A stretch of 64,000 nucleotides of DNA from Bin5 sp965218625 (lineage in GTDB: Bacteria; Chloroflexota; Anaerolineae; Caldilineales; Caldilineaceae): positions 286,052 through 350,051 of the forward strand of contig CBDCLG010000009.1 of the NCBI GenBank assembly GCA_965218625.1, in the 5' to 3' direction. Every line of letters begins with the position of its first letter. Within the stretch, counting starts at the first letter, position 1. The translations under genes and the position numbers were made by a program. Below the pieces are notes generated by a model, which saw only the letters and a list, made by a program, of their open reading frames with translations, was not told the origin of the DNA and did no database searches. Below, one piece after another: positions 44,816 through 53,420 of this stretch.

Positions 44816-44961
44816 CTCCAATTCAGACGCAGACTCCAGCAGCTGACGGGCAAACGCCCAGTTGCCGAAAATCCAAGCTGACCGCCTGCCCATTCTGAAC
44901 AGCGAGGCGATCGACAACAAGCATCTCCAATTCATGCGCTGCGCGTCCCATCACAGAATTT

Positions 44962-44990
44962 TTGACATGCCCCTGGGACCGTGCTATATT
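44962..44990 (+). promoter_or_regulatory. Strong sigma-70-type promoter upstream of truncated oppD
   Basis: A perfect -35 box TTGACA (44962-44967), 17-base spacer and -10 box TATATT (44985-44990). Immediately downstream the transcript would form a perfect hairpin GTGCGGCT-GTA-AGCCGCAC (44994-45012). This is the best promoter seen in the window, yet the first downstream gene lacks its N-terminal third. Confidence 0.65.
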
Positions 44991-45167
44991 GGCGTGCGGC
45001 TGTAAGCCGCACCATCACGTTCAAGTCTGATCGAATACTCCTGAATATCGGCAACGGGCCCAGATGCCGTTTCGCTTGGCGCACGCGCGTCTTGTGCCGA
45101 TGGTGCGCCAAACACGTTTAACTCCAGCAGCAATTCATCAAGAAACCAGCAGCATGAAGGAGGAGAT

Positions 45168-45854
45168 GTTGCCGAGCCGCTGCTCTACCATCGCGGCATG
45201 AGCAAGAAGGATGCGCTCGCCCGCAGCGCGGAACTGCTGGAGATGGTCGGCATTCCCGACGGCGAGGCGCGGCTGCGCGAGTACCCGCACCAGTTTTCGG
45301 GCGGCATGAGGCAGCGGGTCATGATCGCGATGGCGATGTCTTGCGAGCCTTCCGTGTTGATCGCGGACGAGCCGACGACGGCGCTTGACGTCACGATCCA
45401 GGCGCAGATCGTTGAGCTGGTCAAGGAGCTGCGGGACCGATCGGGCGTGGCCGTGATCTGGATCACGCACGATCTGAGCGTGGTGGCAGGCATCGCCGAC
45501 CGCGTCATCGTGATGTACGCCGGCTACATCGTGGAAGAGGCGCCGGTTGACGCGCTGTTCGAGGACCCGCGCCATCCGTATACGGTCGGGTTGCTGGGCG
45601 CGCTGCCGAGCCTGGACGGCGGAGCGGGCACGCGCTTGACGACGATCGGCGGTTCGCCGCCGGACCTGGCCGAGCTTCCCGCATTTTGCCCGTTCCACAC
45701 ACGCTGCCCCTTTGTGATCGAACGCTGCCGCCGCGAGAACCCGATGCTGGAGCCGGTTGCGGGCGCCAGTGACCGGGGCCATCGCGCCGCCTGCTGGGTC
45801 GACATTCGCGGGGTAGCGGAACAGTCAGGCGGGACTGCAGCCACGGAGCATTGA
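45168..45854 (+). pseudogene. N-terminally truncated oligopeptide ABC transporter ATPase (OppD/DppD-like)
   Basis: Homology to OppD/DppD starts abruptly at VAEPLLYHRGMSKKDA (45168 onward). It continues with the signature FSGGMRQR, Walker B VLIADEP, switch histidine WITHDLSVV and the C-terminal oligopeptide domain ending in CPFHTRCPF and CRRENP. The roughly 100 N-terminal residues that include Walker A are missing. The frame upstream is open but has no ABC character. ATG at 45198 gives a 218-residue product that could not bind ATP normally. The downstream partner ATPase is intact, 16 bases away. This suggests a deletion between the promoter at 44962 and 45168, or an assembly join. Confidence 0.8.
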
Positions 45855-45870
45855 CAAACGGTTTGCGCAG

Positions 45871-46863
45871 ATGAGCCAGACGGACACTCTCAACAGTCGA
45901 CCTCTCGTGCAGGTAGAGGGTCTGACGAAACATTTCTCTGTACGCATAGGAGCGTACGGGGAGACCAGGGCTACCGTCCATGCGCTCGACGACGTTTCCT
46001 TCACGGTGCAGCGGGGTGAGACGCTCGGGCTGGTGGGCGAGTCGGGCTGCGGCAAATCGACCGCCGGCCTGACGCTGCTTCAGCTGCACAGACCGACGTC
46101 GGGCAAGGTTTTTTTTGAGGACACCGAGGTTACCGGACTGCCCGACAAGGAGATGCGTCCGCTGCGCCAGAAGATGCAGATCATCTTTCAGGACCCCTAT
46201 TCGACGCTCAGCCCGCGCATGACGATCGGGAACGCTATCAGTGAGCCGTTGTGGCTGCACAATCTGGCCACCGAGCAGGGCACGCAGGAGAGCATTGCCG
46301 AGCTGCTCGACAACGTGGGTCTGAATCCGGCCTTCGCTTTTCGTTATCCGCACGAGTTTTCCGGCGGCCAGCGCCAGCGGGTCTGCATCGCGCGCGCGCT
46401 GGCCTGCGAACCGGAGTTCATCGTTTGCGACGAGCCGATTTCGGCGCTGGACGTGTCGATCCAGGCGCAAATCATCAATTTGCTGCAGGACCTGCAGGCT
46501 GAGTACCACCTTACTTATCTATTCATCGCCCATGATCTGGCTGTCGTGCGCCATATCAGCGACCGGGTGGCGGTCATGTACCTGGGCCGGGTGGTGGAGA
46601 TGGCGCCTAAAGACCGGCTGTTCGACAATCCACTGCACCCGTACACGCATGCGTTGCTGCAGGCGGTGCCTGTGCCCAATCCACGGCAGAAGCGGCAGCG
46701 CGAGCATACGGTGATACGCGGCAATGTGCCGAGCGCGATCAATCCTTCCAACGGCTGCCGATTCCATCCCCGCTGTCCGCTCGCGTTCGAGCCGTGCGAT
46801 CACGTCGTACCCGGGTGGCGGGAGGTCGAGACGGGCCATTGGGTGGCGTGTCACGCGGTGTGA
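45871..46863 (+). CDS. Oligopeptide/dipeptide ABC transporter ATPase (OppF/DppF-like)
   Basis: A 330-residue ATPase with Walker A GESGCGKS (56-63), Q-loop IIFQDPYSTLSPRM, signature FSGGQRQR, Walker B FIVCDEP, and the C-terminal oligopeptide-type domain with NGCRFHPRCPLAFEPC. All motifs are intact. It normally pairs with OppD, whose gene directly upstream is truncated. The matching binding protein and permeases are encoded at 53.4-57.1 kb with several unrelated genes between. It probably energises import of peptides or similar solutes at the inner face of the membrane. Confidence 0.92.
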   Translation: MSQTDTLNSRPLVQVEGLTKHFSVRIGAYGETRATVHALDDVSFTVQRGETLGLVGESGCGKSTAGLTLLQLHRPTSGKVFFEDTEVTGLPDKEMRPLRQKMQIIFQDPYSTLSPRMTIGNAISEPLWLHNLATEQGTQESIAELLDNVGLNPAFAFRYPHEFSGGQRQRVCIARALACEPEFIVCDEPISALDVSIQAQIINLLQDLQAEYHLTYLFIAHDLAVVRHISDRVAVMYLGRVVEMAPKDRLFDNPLHPYTHALLQAVPVPNPRQKRQREHTVIRGNVPSAINPSNGCRFHPRCPLAFEPCDHVVPGWREVETGHWVACHAV

Positions 46864-46868
46864 AGGGT

Positions 46869-46905
46869 AGTGGCCGGTGGCCAGTTTCCAGTGGCCGGTT
46901 TCCAG
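46869..46905. repeat. Short GGCCGGTGGCCAGT-type repeat
   Basis: AGTGGCCGGT occurs twice within 37 bases, in a GGCCGGTGGCCAGTTTCCAG context. A related stretch AGTGGCCGGTGGCCAGTT recurs at 61556-61573. It looks like a dispersed intergenic repeat rather than a regulatory site. Confidence 0.4.
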
Positions 46906-47001
46906 TTCTTGGCGGCTGCGCGGGAGGTGGAGGTGCGGCCATGGCGGGCGCTGAACAGCGGGGCTGGAATGTGACCCACATCGATCTAGTTGGGCGGACA
47001 A

Positions 47002-48244
47002 ATGAATAGGATTCTGGCTGGGGAATACCAGGTCTTGGCGGAGTCAGCTGACCCGGACAACGTGTACACCGGTTCGCCGTGTTTGGCGCAGCTGCCGTCG
47101 GGCCGGTTGATCGCCAGCTATGAGTGGTTCCGTCCGCAGCCCCTGGTTGAGAAGATCCCCGACCAGCTTGAGATTCTTGTCAGCGATGACGGCGGCCGTG
47201 GATGGCGCAAGATGGCCGCGCTCGACATCATCTGGCCATCGCTGTTTGCCGTCGGCGAGGAACTCTACTGCATCGGCAACCGGCGCCTGAGCCGCGAGAT
47301 CATTATCGCGCGTTCGGTTGACGGCGGCCAGAGTTGGAGCGAATCCTCCCAGCTTTTCTCCGGACGACATCACAACGCGCCGACAAATGTGCTTTTCAAA
47401 GGGGGCCGCGTCTACCGGGCGTTCGAGACCTGTCCTGAAGGCGACGACGCGGTCGGCAGGAGCCAGTGGGAGTCGCTTGTGGTCGCCGGCGATCTGACGC
47501 GGGACCTGCTCAATCCGGGCGCGTGGCGCATGTCCAACCGCGTCCACTTTCCCGGCGTGCCCGATGTACTCAGCCAGCGCCGCTATCAGGCCAGCGCGGC
47601 GGACAAGGTGGTGGAGGACTGCTTCATCGAGGGCAACATCATCGACGTGCGCGGCGAGATGCGCGTTCCTGCTGCGGACGATTATCGATGGGCACACGAC
47701 GGGTGGGATGGCCTCGGTCTGCAGCCTGGAGGACGATGGCGAGAAGTTGGACTACCGTTTTGTCCAGTTCTATCCAATGCCGGGCGCGCAGTGCAAGTTT
47801 CATATTGTGTACGACGAGGTGAGCGACCTCTTTTGGACGACGGTCTGCCTGCCGACCGACACATGGCAGGACCGCGAGCCCTTGCGCGAGGTCGGGTTTG
47901 CCAGTCCGCCGGGCAATGAGCGCCGCATCCTGATGCTGATGTACAGCCTCGACGCGCTCAACTGGTTCCAGGCCGGCTGCGTCGCGATGAGCAGCAGCAT
48001 TTTCGAGGCTTTCAGCTATGCCTCGCAGCTGATCCGGGGCGATGAGCTGCTCGTGATTTCACGCACCTCGCAAGGGGGGTATAATCAGCACGACACCAAT
48101 CTGGTCACGCTGCATCGAATCGCAAATTTCAGGCAGCTGGCGCTCGATTTGAAGCCGACTTACAGTCGGAAGGCGCCTGCAGTGAGAGCTTCAGGCGACG
48201 CAGCAGGCGAGAGGCCTGGAGTCCCAGGGAAACGGGAGGAATGA
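47002..48244 (+). pseudogene. Sialidase-like beta-propeller protein, split by a frameshift
   Basis: The first part (47002 to about 47668) contains propeller repeats with Asp-box-like sequences (VSDDGGRGWRKM, RSVDGGQSWSES) and SPCLAQLPSGRLIASYEWF, typical of exo-alpha-sialidase-like proteins. After EGNIIDVRGEMRV the coding frame changes and continues LLRTIIDGHTTGGMASVCSL, then DYRFVQFYPMPGAQCKFHIV and YSLDALNWFQAG to a stop at 48244. The original protein would be about 414 residues. No signal peptide is visible. The following luciferase-like gene starts one base after the stop. Confidence 0.75.
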
Positions 48245-48245
48245 A

Positions 48246-49316
48246 ATGAAACTGGGCACATTCATGATGCCGCTTCATCCGCCGGAGAAGGACCGCACGG
48301 TTGGCTATGAGGAGGATATCGAGTTCGTCGTACGCGCCGACGAGTTGGGATTCAGCGAGGCCTGGGTCGGCCAGCATCATACGCTGGCGTGGGAGCCGAT
48401 CCCGGCGAACGACGTCTTTATTGCCAATGTGCTGCCGCGCACGAAAAACATAAGGCTCGGCAGCGGCGTCTCGATCGTGCCGCAGCATCACCCGGTCAAT
48501 ATCGCCGTGCGGCTGGCCTACCTGGACCACCTCTCGCGCGGGCGCATCAACTGTGGCTTCGGCCAGGGCGGCGTGCCAACCGACTGGGAGCTGTTCGACC
48601 TGCCCGACCCGCAGACGCAGGGGCTGATGACGGTCGAGGGGATCGACATGATCCTCAAACTGTGGCAGACCGACCCGCCCTTCAACTTCGAGGGGGACTT
48701 TCACAATATCAAGCTCGAAAACGTGGACCCCGAATACGGCATTGGTGAGTTGCTGCAACCCTACCAGAAACCGCATCCGCCAATTGCAATGAGCATCATA
48801 CGCGGCCGCTCGCGGGCGGCGTTCATGGCGGGGCAGCGCGGCTACATTCCGCTCAGCACGAACATTGTGCATGCCGCCACGTTGAATGAGCACTGGGACT
48901 CCTATTGCGCCGGCGCGGCTGACGCCGGGCGGCCTGAACCGGACCGGTCGATCTGGCGCGTGTCGCGCAGCATCTACATCGACGAGTCGAACGACGCGGC
49001 CTGGGATCGCGCCTACAACGGCGCGTTTGCGGCATCGTTCGCCTATTTGCGCAGGCTGGTTGCGGCGGCGGATATGATCAACGTCTTCAAGCATGATCCC
49101 GAGATGCACGATGAGGATGTTACGCTGGAGTATATACTCAGCAAACTGTGCATCATTGGCACAAAGGATGAGTGTGTGCGCCGGCTGCATGAGCTCTACG
49201 AGGAGACAGGCGGTTTCGGGACGCTGCTGATGATCGCGCACGACTGGGACGACAAGGAGAGGTGGCTGGCCTGCATGGAGACGCTGGCCAACGAGGTGGT
49301 CCCGGCGCTGCCGTAG
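48246..49316 (+). CDS. LLM class flavin-dependent oxidoreductase
   Basis: A 356-residue bacterial luciferase-like monooxygenase. MKLGTFMMPLHPPEKDR begins the TIM barrel. EAWVGQHHTLAWEP, RLGSGVSIVPQHHPVNIA and DHLSRGRINCGFGQGG are family landmarks, and the histidine pair in GQHH is common in the alkanal-monooxygenase-like group. It uses FMNH2 or F420 to oxidise small organic substrates. It begins immediately after the frameshifted sialidase-like gene and ends before a strong terminator at 49389, so it is the last gene of that transcript. Confidence 0.9.
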   Translation: MKLGTFMMPLHPPEKDRTVGYEEDIEFVVRADELGFSEAWVGQHHTLAWEPIPANDVFIANVLPRTKNIRLGSGVSIVPQHHPVNIAVRLAYLDHLSRGRINCGFGQGGVPTDWELFDLPDPQTQGLMTVEGIDMILKLWQTDPPFNFEGDFHNIKLENVDPEYGIGELLQPYQKPHPPIAMSIIRGRSRAAFMAGQRGYIPLSTNIVHAATLNEHWDSYCAGAADAGRPEPDRSIWRVSRSIYIDESNDAAWDRAYNGAFAASFAYLRRLVAAADMINVFKHDPEMHDEDVTLEYILSKLCIIGTKDECVRRLHELYEETGGFGTLLMIAHDWDDKERWLACMETLANEVVPALP

Positions 49317-49388
49317 AAATCAGATGCGGGCGCCTGGAAGCCAGGGCGAAGATTGATCGCACAACACATATCTTTTGGGGCAGTGTTT

Positions 49389-49442
49389 CGGACGGCCCGG
49401 TCCCCGGTCAACCGGCAAGCAGCGGGCCGTCCGGTTGTTTTG
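49389..49442 (+). terminator. Rho-independent terminator after the luciferase-like gene
   Basis: CGGACGGCCCG (49389-49399) pairs perfectly with CGGGCCGTCCG (49423-49433). The loop contains a smaller CCGGT/ACCGG stem. TTGTTTTGT follows as the U tract. Confidence 0.85.
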
Positions 49443-49502
49443 TAATCCTTTGCCCGCTCCCGGCGGGCGCTACAAGTCCAGAACAGGTAGGGATTCCAGC
49501 GA

Positions 49503-51095
49503 ATGACAAGGATGAACGGAGGGCAGGCGTTGGTGCGGTCGCTGGCCGCGGAGGGGCTGCGCGTCGTCTTCGGCGTGCCCGGGGCTGGTCAGTACGAGGC
49601 GATTGACGCGTTGTATACGACCCCGAGTATCCGCTATATCTCCGTGCGGCACGAGCAGGCTGCGAGCTACATGGCGGACGGTTACGCGCGCGCTGGCGGC
49701 GAGGTGGCCGCGGCCCTGGTTGTGGAGGGGCCGGGCCTGTTCAATGCGATGTCGGGGATCGCGACGGCGTATGCGACCTCCTCGCCGATTTTGGTTGTGA
49801 CGGGGGGCCATCACCATCGCAAGAAGGGGCTGGAGCTGGACGAGACGGCCTGGCTGGGTCCGCTGACGAAGTGGGCCGCACGGGTGCGGCGTCCTTCCGA
49901 AATTCCGGAGACTGTGCGCGAGGCGTTTCGCCAGCTGCGCAACGGGAGGCCGCGCCCGGTGGCGATTGAGGTGCCGCCGTCCGTTTTTGCGGCCACCGAG
50001 GAGGTCGGGCCGGCGCTACCGCCGGCCGCGCCGCCTGTGCCCGCAGACGGCGACGAAAGCGCGATAGGCAGGGCGGCGGAGCTGCTGATCGGGGCCCAGA
50101 GGCCCGTGATATGGGCCGGCGGCGGCGTGATGCTGGCGAAGGCCGCAACCCAGGTGGCGGAGCTGGCTGATTACCTGCAGATTCCGGTTGTCACTACGCG
50201 GCAGGGCAAGGGCAGCATCTCGGAGCGCAATCCCCTGTCGCTGGGCATGGCTGAGATGAACTACAGGCCATTGCGCGACTGGCTGGCGGCACGCGATTTG
50301 ATCCTGGTCGTAGGTTCGAGCCGTTTCCCCGGTGGAAACGGGCAGCAGATAATCAAGATTGACGTCGACGAGAACGAGCTGCCAGGTGGGGAAGATGCGT
50401 TGCCTATTCAGGGCGACGCCGGTCCTGTATTGATGGCGCTCAACCGGGTTGTGGCCGCATCAACTTCGCCGCGCACTGAGACCGCCGACGCCGTGCAGGC
50501 CGAAATCGCGTCGCTCAACGCGGCGCGCTTCGACCCGTCGGTGCAGCTGCAGCCGCAGTGGGGTCTGATGGAGGCGGTCCACACGGCGCTGCCGGAGGAT
50601 GGCATCGTGGTCCAGGGGATGAACCAGATGGGCTACTACAGCCGCAACTATTTCCGGGCAAGGGCGCCGCGCTCCTATCTGACCAGCTCATCGCACGGGA
50701 CGTTGGGCTGCGCCTACCCTGTTGCGCTGGGCGCGAAGGTAGCCCAACCGGAGCGGGCCGTGGTCTCGCTGTCGGGCGACGGCGGCTTTCTCTACAACGC
50801 GCAGGAGCTCGCCACCGCGGTCCAGCACGGGATCAACGCGGTGGCGATCGTATTCAATGACAACGCCTATGGGAATGTGCTGCGCGCGCAGATGGAGGAG
50901 TTTGATGGGCACGTGCTCGGTACGCAGCTGCACAATCCCGACTTTGTGGCCATGGCGCAGAGCTTTGGCGCACACGGCGTGCTGACGGAGGATGCGGCCG
51001 CGCTGGAGTCGACGCTGCGAGAGGCGGTCGACACCGACGCCGACAAGCCGACGCTGATCGAAGTGCCGTTGGGCATGCTCGACCGGGAATTCTAA
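49503..51095 (+). CDS. Thiamine pyrophosphate-binding enzyme (acetolactate synthase-like)
   Basis: A 530-residue ThDP enzyme with three domains. The catalytic Glu51 is in SVRHEQAASYMADGYAR. A middle nucleotide-binding domain (about 190-320) is degenerate. The C-terminal ThDP motif begins SGDGGFLYN and ends VFNDNAYGNV, the GDG-x-NDN pattern. It belongs to the acetolactate synthase/benzoylformate decarboxylase superfamily. It may be a carboligase or decarboxylase in a catabolic route, as it precedes an aldolase and two PLP enzymes. ATG at 49503 is likely, although upstream spacing from a ribosome site is unclear. Confidence 0.9.
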   Translation: MTRMNGGQALVRSLAAEGLRVVFGVPGAGQYEAIDALYTTPSIRYISVRHEQAASYMADGYARAGGEVAAALVVEGPGLFNAMSGIATAYATSSPILVVTGGHHHRKKGLELDETAWLGPLTKWAARVRRPSEIPETVREAFRQLRNGRPRPVAIEVPPSVFAATEEVGPALPPAAPPVPADGDESAIGRAAELLIGAQRPVIWAGGGVMLAKAATQVAELADYLQIPVVTTRQGKGSISERNPLSLGMAEMNYRPLRDWLAARDLILVVGSSRFPGGNGQQIIKIDVDENELPGGEDALPIQGDAGPVLMALNRVVAASTSPRTETADAVQAEIASLNAARFDPSVQLQPQWGLMEAVHTALPEDGIVVQGMNQMGYYSRNYFRARAPRSYLTSSSHGTLGCAYPVALGAKVAQPERAVVSLSGDGGFLYNAQELATAVQHGINAVAIVFNDNAYGNVLRAQMEEFDGHVLGTQLHNPDFVAMAQSFGAHGVLTEDAAALESTLREAVDTDADKPTLIEVPLGMLDREF

Positions 51096-51201
51096 GTCCG
51101 GCCTTTGGCAACCAGTACTTGGATTCTGGATCTTCGTTTCCAGCTGGACATTCTAAGTGCAGGCGTTCACCAATAGTAGGGCCATGGAGGGTATAGGAAT
51201 C

Positions 51202-51951
51202 ATGACAGAAGTGAGTAATCTCAAGGAGCGGATCCACCGCGGGGAGTTGATCTTTGGGGTGGGCGCGGCGCTGGACATGGGCCGCGGCCAGTTGGAGGAC
51301 ATTCTCGGCCAGGGCGACTACAGCTTTGTCTACGCGGACAGCCAGCACTCGCCGTTCAACGAGCAGGACCTGGTCACGTTTTGCGGCCACGCGCAGTCGA
51401 TAGGGATTCCTGTACAGGTGCGGATCTCACACACGCGCCATACCTATCTGATTGGCCGCTATCTCGACTTCGGGCCGACCGGCATCCTGGTGCCGGAGGT
51501 GGAGAATGTGGCCGAGGTGGATGAGGCGATCAAGTATTTCTACTATCCGCAGGTGGGCCGGCGCAGCTGGGGCGGCGCGGTGCGGGTCAATGTCAATGCA
51601 TTTGGCGACCCGGACGATCCTTGGTCGATGGACCGCACGGCCTACGCCGACTGGTGGAACAGCAACGGCTATCTGGCCATCCAGATGGAGTCGGTGGACG
51701 CTGTGATCAATGCCGGCAAGCTGGCCAAACCGGGCGTCGACCTGCTGGCGTTTGGGCCGAATGACCTCCGCTTCAGCATCGAGAGTCTGCCGCACAGCCC
51801 GTTCAAGACGGTGGACGAGTGCATTGGCCACGTGCTGGAGCAGTTGCAGGACAGCCCGGCGCAGGTGAGCCTGGGCGTAACCACCGCGGAGCAGCGGGAC
51901 AAGTATATCGAGATGGGCGTGAAAGTGCTGCAGGTCACGCCGGGGATGTGA
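51202..51951 (+). CDS. HpcH/HpaI family aldolase
   Basis: A 249-residue class II aldolase-like TIM barrel. SFVYADSQHSPFNEQDLVTF, GPTGILVPEVENVAEVDEA, IQMESVDAVINAGKL and LLAFGPNDLRFSI correspond to the family strands, with the metal-binding Glu and Asp in the second half. The ATG at 51202 is preferred, with AGGA six bases upstream. It lies about 105 bases after the ThDP enzyme and probably shares a transcript. The substrate is a keto-acid of unknown identity. Sequence differs strongly from the aldolase at 25507, so the two are not recent duplicates. Confidence 0.85.
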   Translation: MTEVSNLKERIHRGELIFGVGAALDMGRGQLEDILGQGDYSFVYADSQHSPFNEQDLVTFCGHAQSIGIPVQVRISHTRHTYLIGRYLDFGPTGILVPEVENVAEVDEAIKYFYYPQVGRRSWGGAVRVNVNAFGDPDDPWSMDRTAYADWWNSNGYLAIQMESVDAVINAGKLAKPGVDLLAFGPNDLRFSIESLPHSPFKTVDECIGHVLEQLQDSPAQVSLGVTTAEQRDKYIEMGVKVLQVTPGM

Positions 51952-52139
51952 GTCGGCGCGGAAGCGCTGCCAGCCCTTCGCACCCACAAGCGCCCTCCAT
52001 TTCCGGCGGAATTCAGATCTCGGCCCCAACTATTGTCTTGCTTGTCCGGGGCAGGCAGTGCCCCTGGTGAACTCGCGCGGGCGGAAAATCGTTTCGCCTG
52101 TCCTAGAATTGCTACACGGAGTCCTCTGAAGGAGCGAGA

Positions 52140-53288
52140 ATGCAGCTGTCCGACATTCGACGGTTGACGCCGATTACGCAGGAGTACGCCTACTTTCAAA
52201 GCAGCGGCTTCTCGCCGAAGATGGAGCCGGTGATCGAGGAGACGAACCGTTGGGCCCGCTTTCAGAACGCGGGCGGGGCCGCGCCGGGCGTCAATGAGAA
52301 GATGCTGGAGGGGTTCGAGGCGACGCGGGATAAGGTGGCGCGCTCGCTGAACGCCGACAGCGGCGAGATCGTTCTGGGCGAGAACACGACGATCGGGATC
52401 AACATCGTCGCCAATGGCGTCGACTGGCAGGCCGGGGACAATGTAATCCTGAGCGACAAGGAGCATCCGGGCAACCGCATCACCTGGTATAGCCATGTAA
52501 AGCGTTACGGTATCGAGCTTCGCTTTCTGCAGGTCGTTCACGATGAAGAGCAGATGCTAGACCAGTTTGAACAGCTGCTCGATGACCGAACGCGCATCGT
52601 GTCGATCAGCCATGTCTGCCGCCGCACCGGGCAGCGGCTGCCGGCGCGGGCGCTGGTCGACTGCGCGCATGAGCGCGACTTTCCCGTGCTGCTCGACGGC
52701 GCCCAGGCCTATGGCGCGATCCCGGTCGACATGCGCGCGCTGGACTGCGACTTCTACGCCTTCAGCGGGCACAAGTACATTATGGCGCCGCAGGGTACGG
52801 GCGGCTTCTACGTGCGGAAGGATCGCATTCCCTGGATTCAACCGAGTTGGATCGGTTCACATTCGCAGAAGGATTTCGACCTGGTCGGCGGTCTTACTCT
52901 GCTAGACGAGGCCAAACGGTTCGAGTTCGGTACGCGCAATCTTGCCGACCAGGTTGGCTGGGGTAAGGCACTGGACTGCTGGGAAGAGATCGGCTGGGAC
53001 AACGTATTTTCCTACATCGGGAACTACACCGACCGGGCAAAGGAGGCGCTCCTGATGGTGCCGGGGCTTACACTGCATACGCCTCTGCCCTACGAGCGGT
53101 CGTCGGGCATCGTTACCTTCAGCCTCGACGGCTTTGCCTCGGCGGAAATCCAGGAGCATCTGAAAAGGGAGAAGGTGCTGGTGGCGCCGCTTGAGCTGGA
53201 CGGGTCGATGATCCGCGTTTCAACGCACGTCTTCAACAACGAGGATGACCTGGACCGACTGGCAGTGGGACTGCGGGGCCTGACGTAG
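52140..53288 (+). CDS. Aminotransferase class V-fold PLP enzyme
   Basis: A 382-residue cysteine-desulfurase/isopenicillin-epimerase-like enzyme. Asp186 in VLLDGAQAYG contacts the cofactor and Lys212 in FSGHKYIMAPQG is the Schiff-base residue. The cysteine loop of true desulfurases is absent, so an epimerase, lyase or transaminase role is likelier. It follows the aldolase gene by about 190 bases. A related enzyme lies at 57212, flanking the peptide transporter genes on the other side. Confidence 0.9.
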   Translation: MQLSDIRRLTPITQEYAYFQSSGFSPKMEPVIEETNRWARFQNAGGAAPGVNEKMLEGFEATRDKVARSLNADSGEIVLGENTTIGINIVANGVDWQAGDNVILSDKEHPGNRITWYSHVKRYGIELRFLQVVHDEEQMLDQFEQLLDDRTRIVSISHVCRRTGQRLPARALVDCAHERDFPVLLDGAQAYGAIPVDMRALDCDFYAFSGHKYIMAPQGTGGFYVRKDRIPWIQPSWIGSHSQKDFDLVGGLTLLDEAKRFEFGTRNLADQVGWGKALDCWEEIGWDNVFSYIGNYTDRAKEALLMVPGLTLHTPLPYERSSGIVTFSLDGFASAEIQEHLKREKVLVAPLELDGSMIRVSTHVFNNEDDLDRLAVGLRGLT

Positions 53289-53311
53289 ATGCGCGCAAGA
53301 GCCGCAGAATT

Positions 53312-53340
53312 TTGGCCGCTCGCAGGAATGAAGGTATACT
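53312..53340 (+). promoter_or_regulatory. Probable promoter of the peptide transporter operon
   Basis: A -35-like TTGGCC (53312-53317), 17-base spacer and -10 box TATACT (53335-53340) lie just upstream of the substrate-binding gene. Transcription from here begins near 53347, which excludes a start codon at 53312. Confidence 0.45.
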
Positions 53341-53420
53341 TTGCGCGGCTTTCAGAACTACCTCCGAAAAACCCAACCCAAATCTATCTATCCATCCAAA
53401 CTGTGAGGAGATTCCTGACT

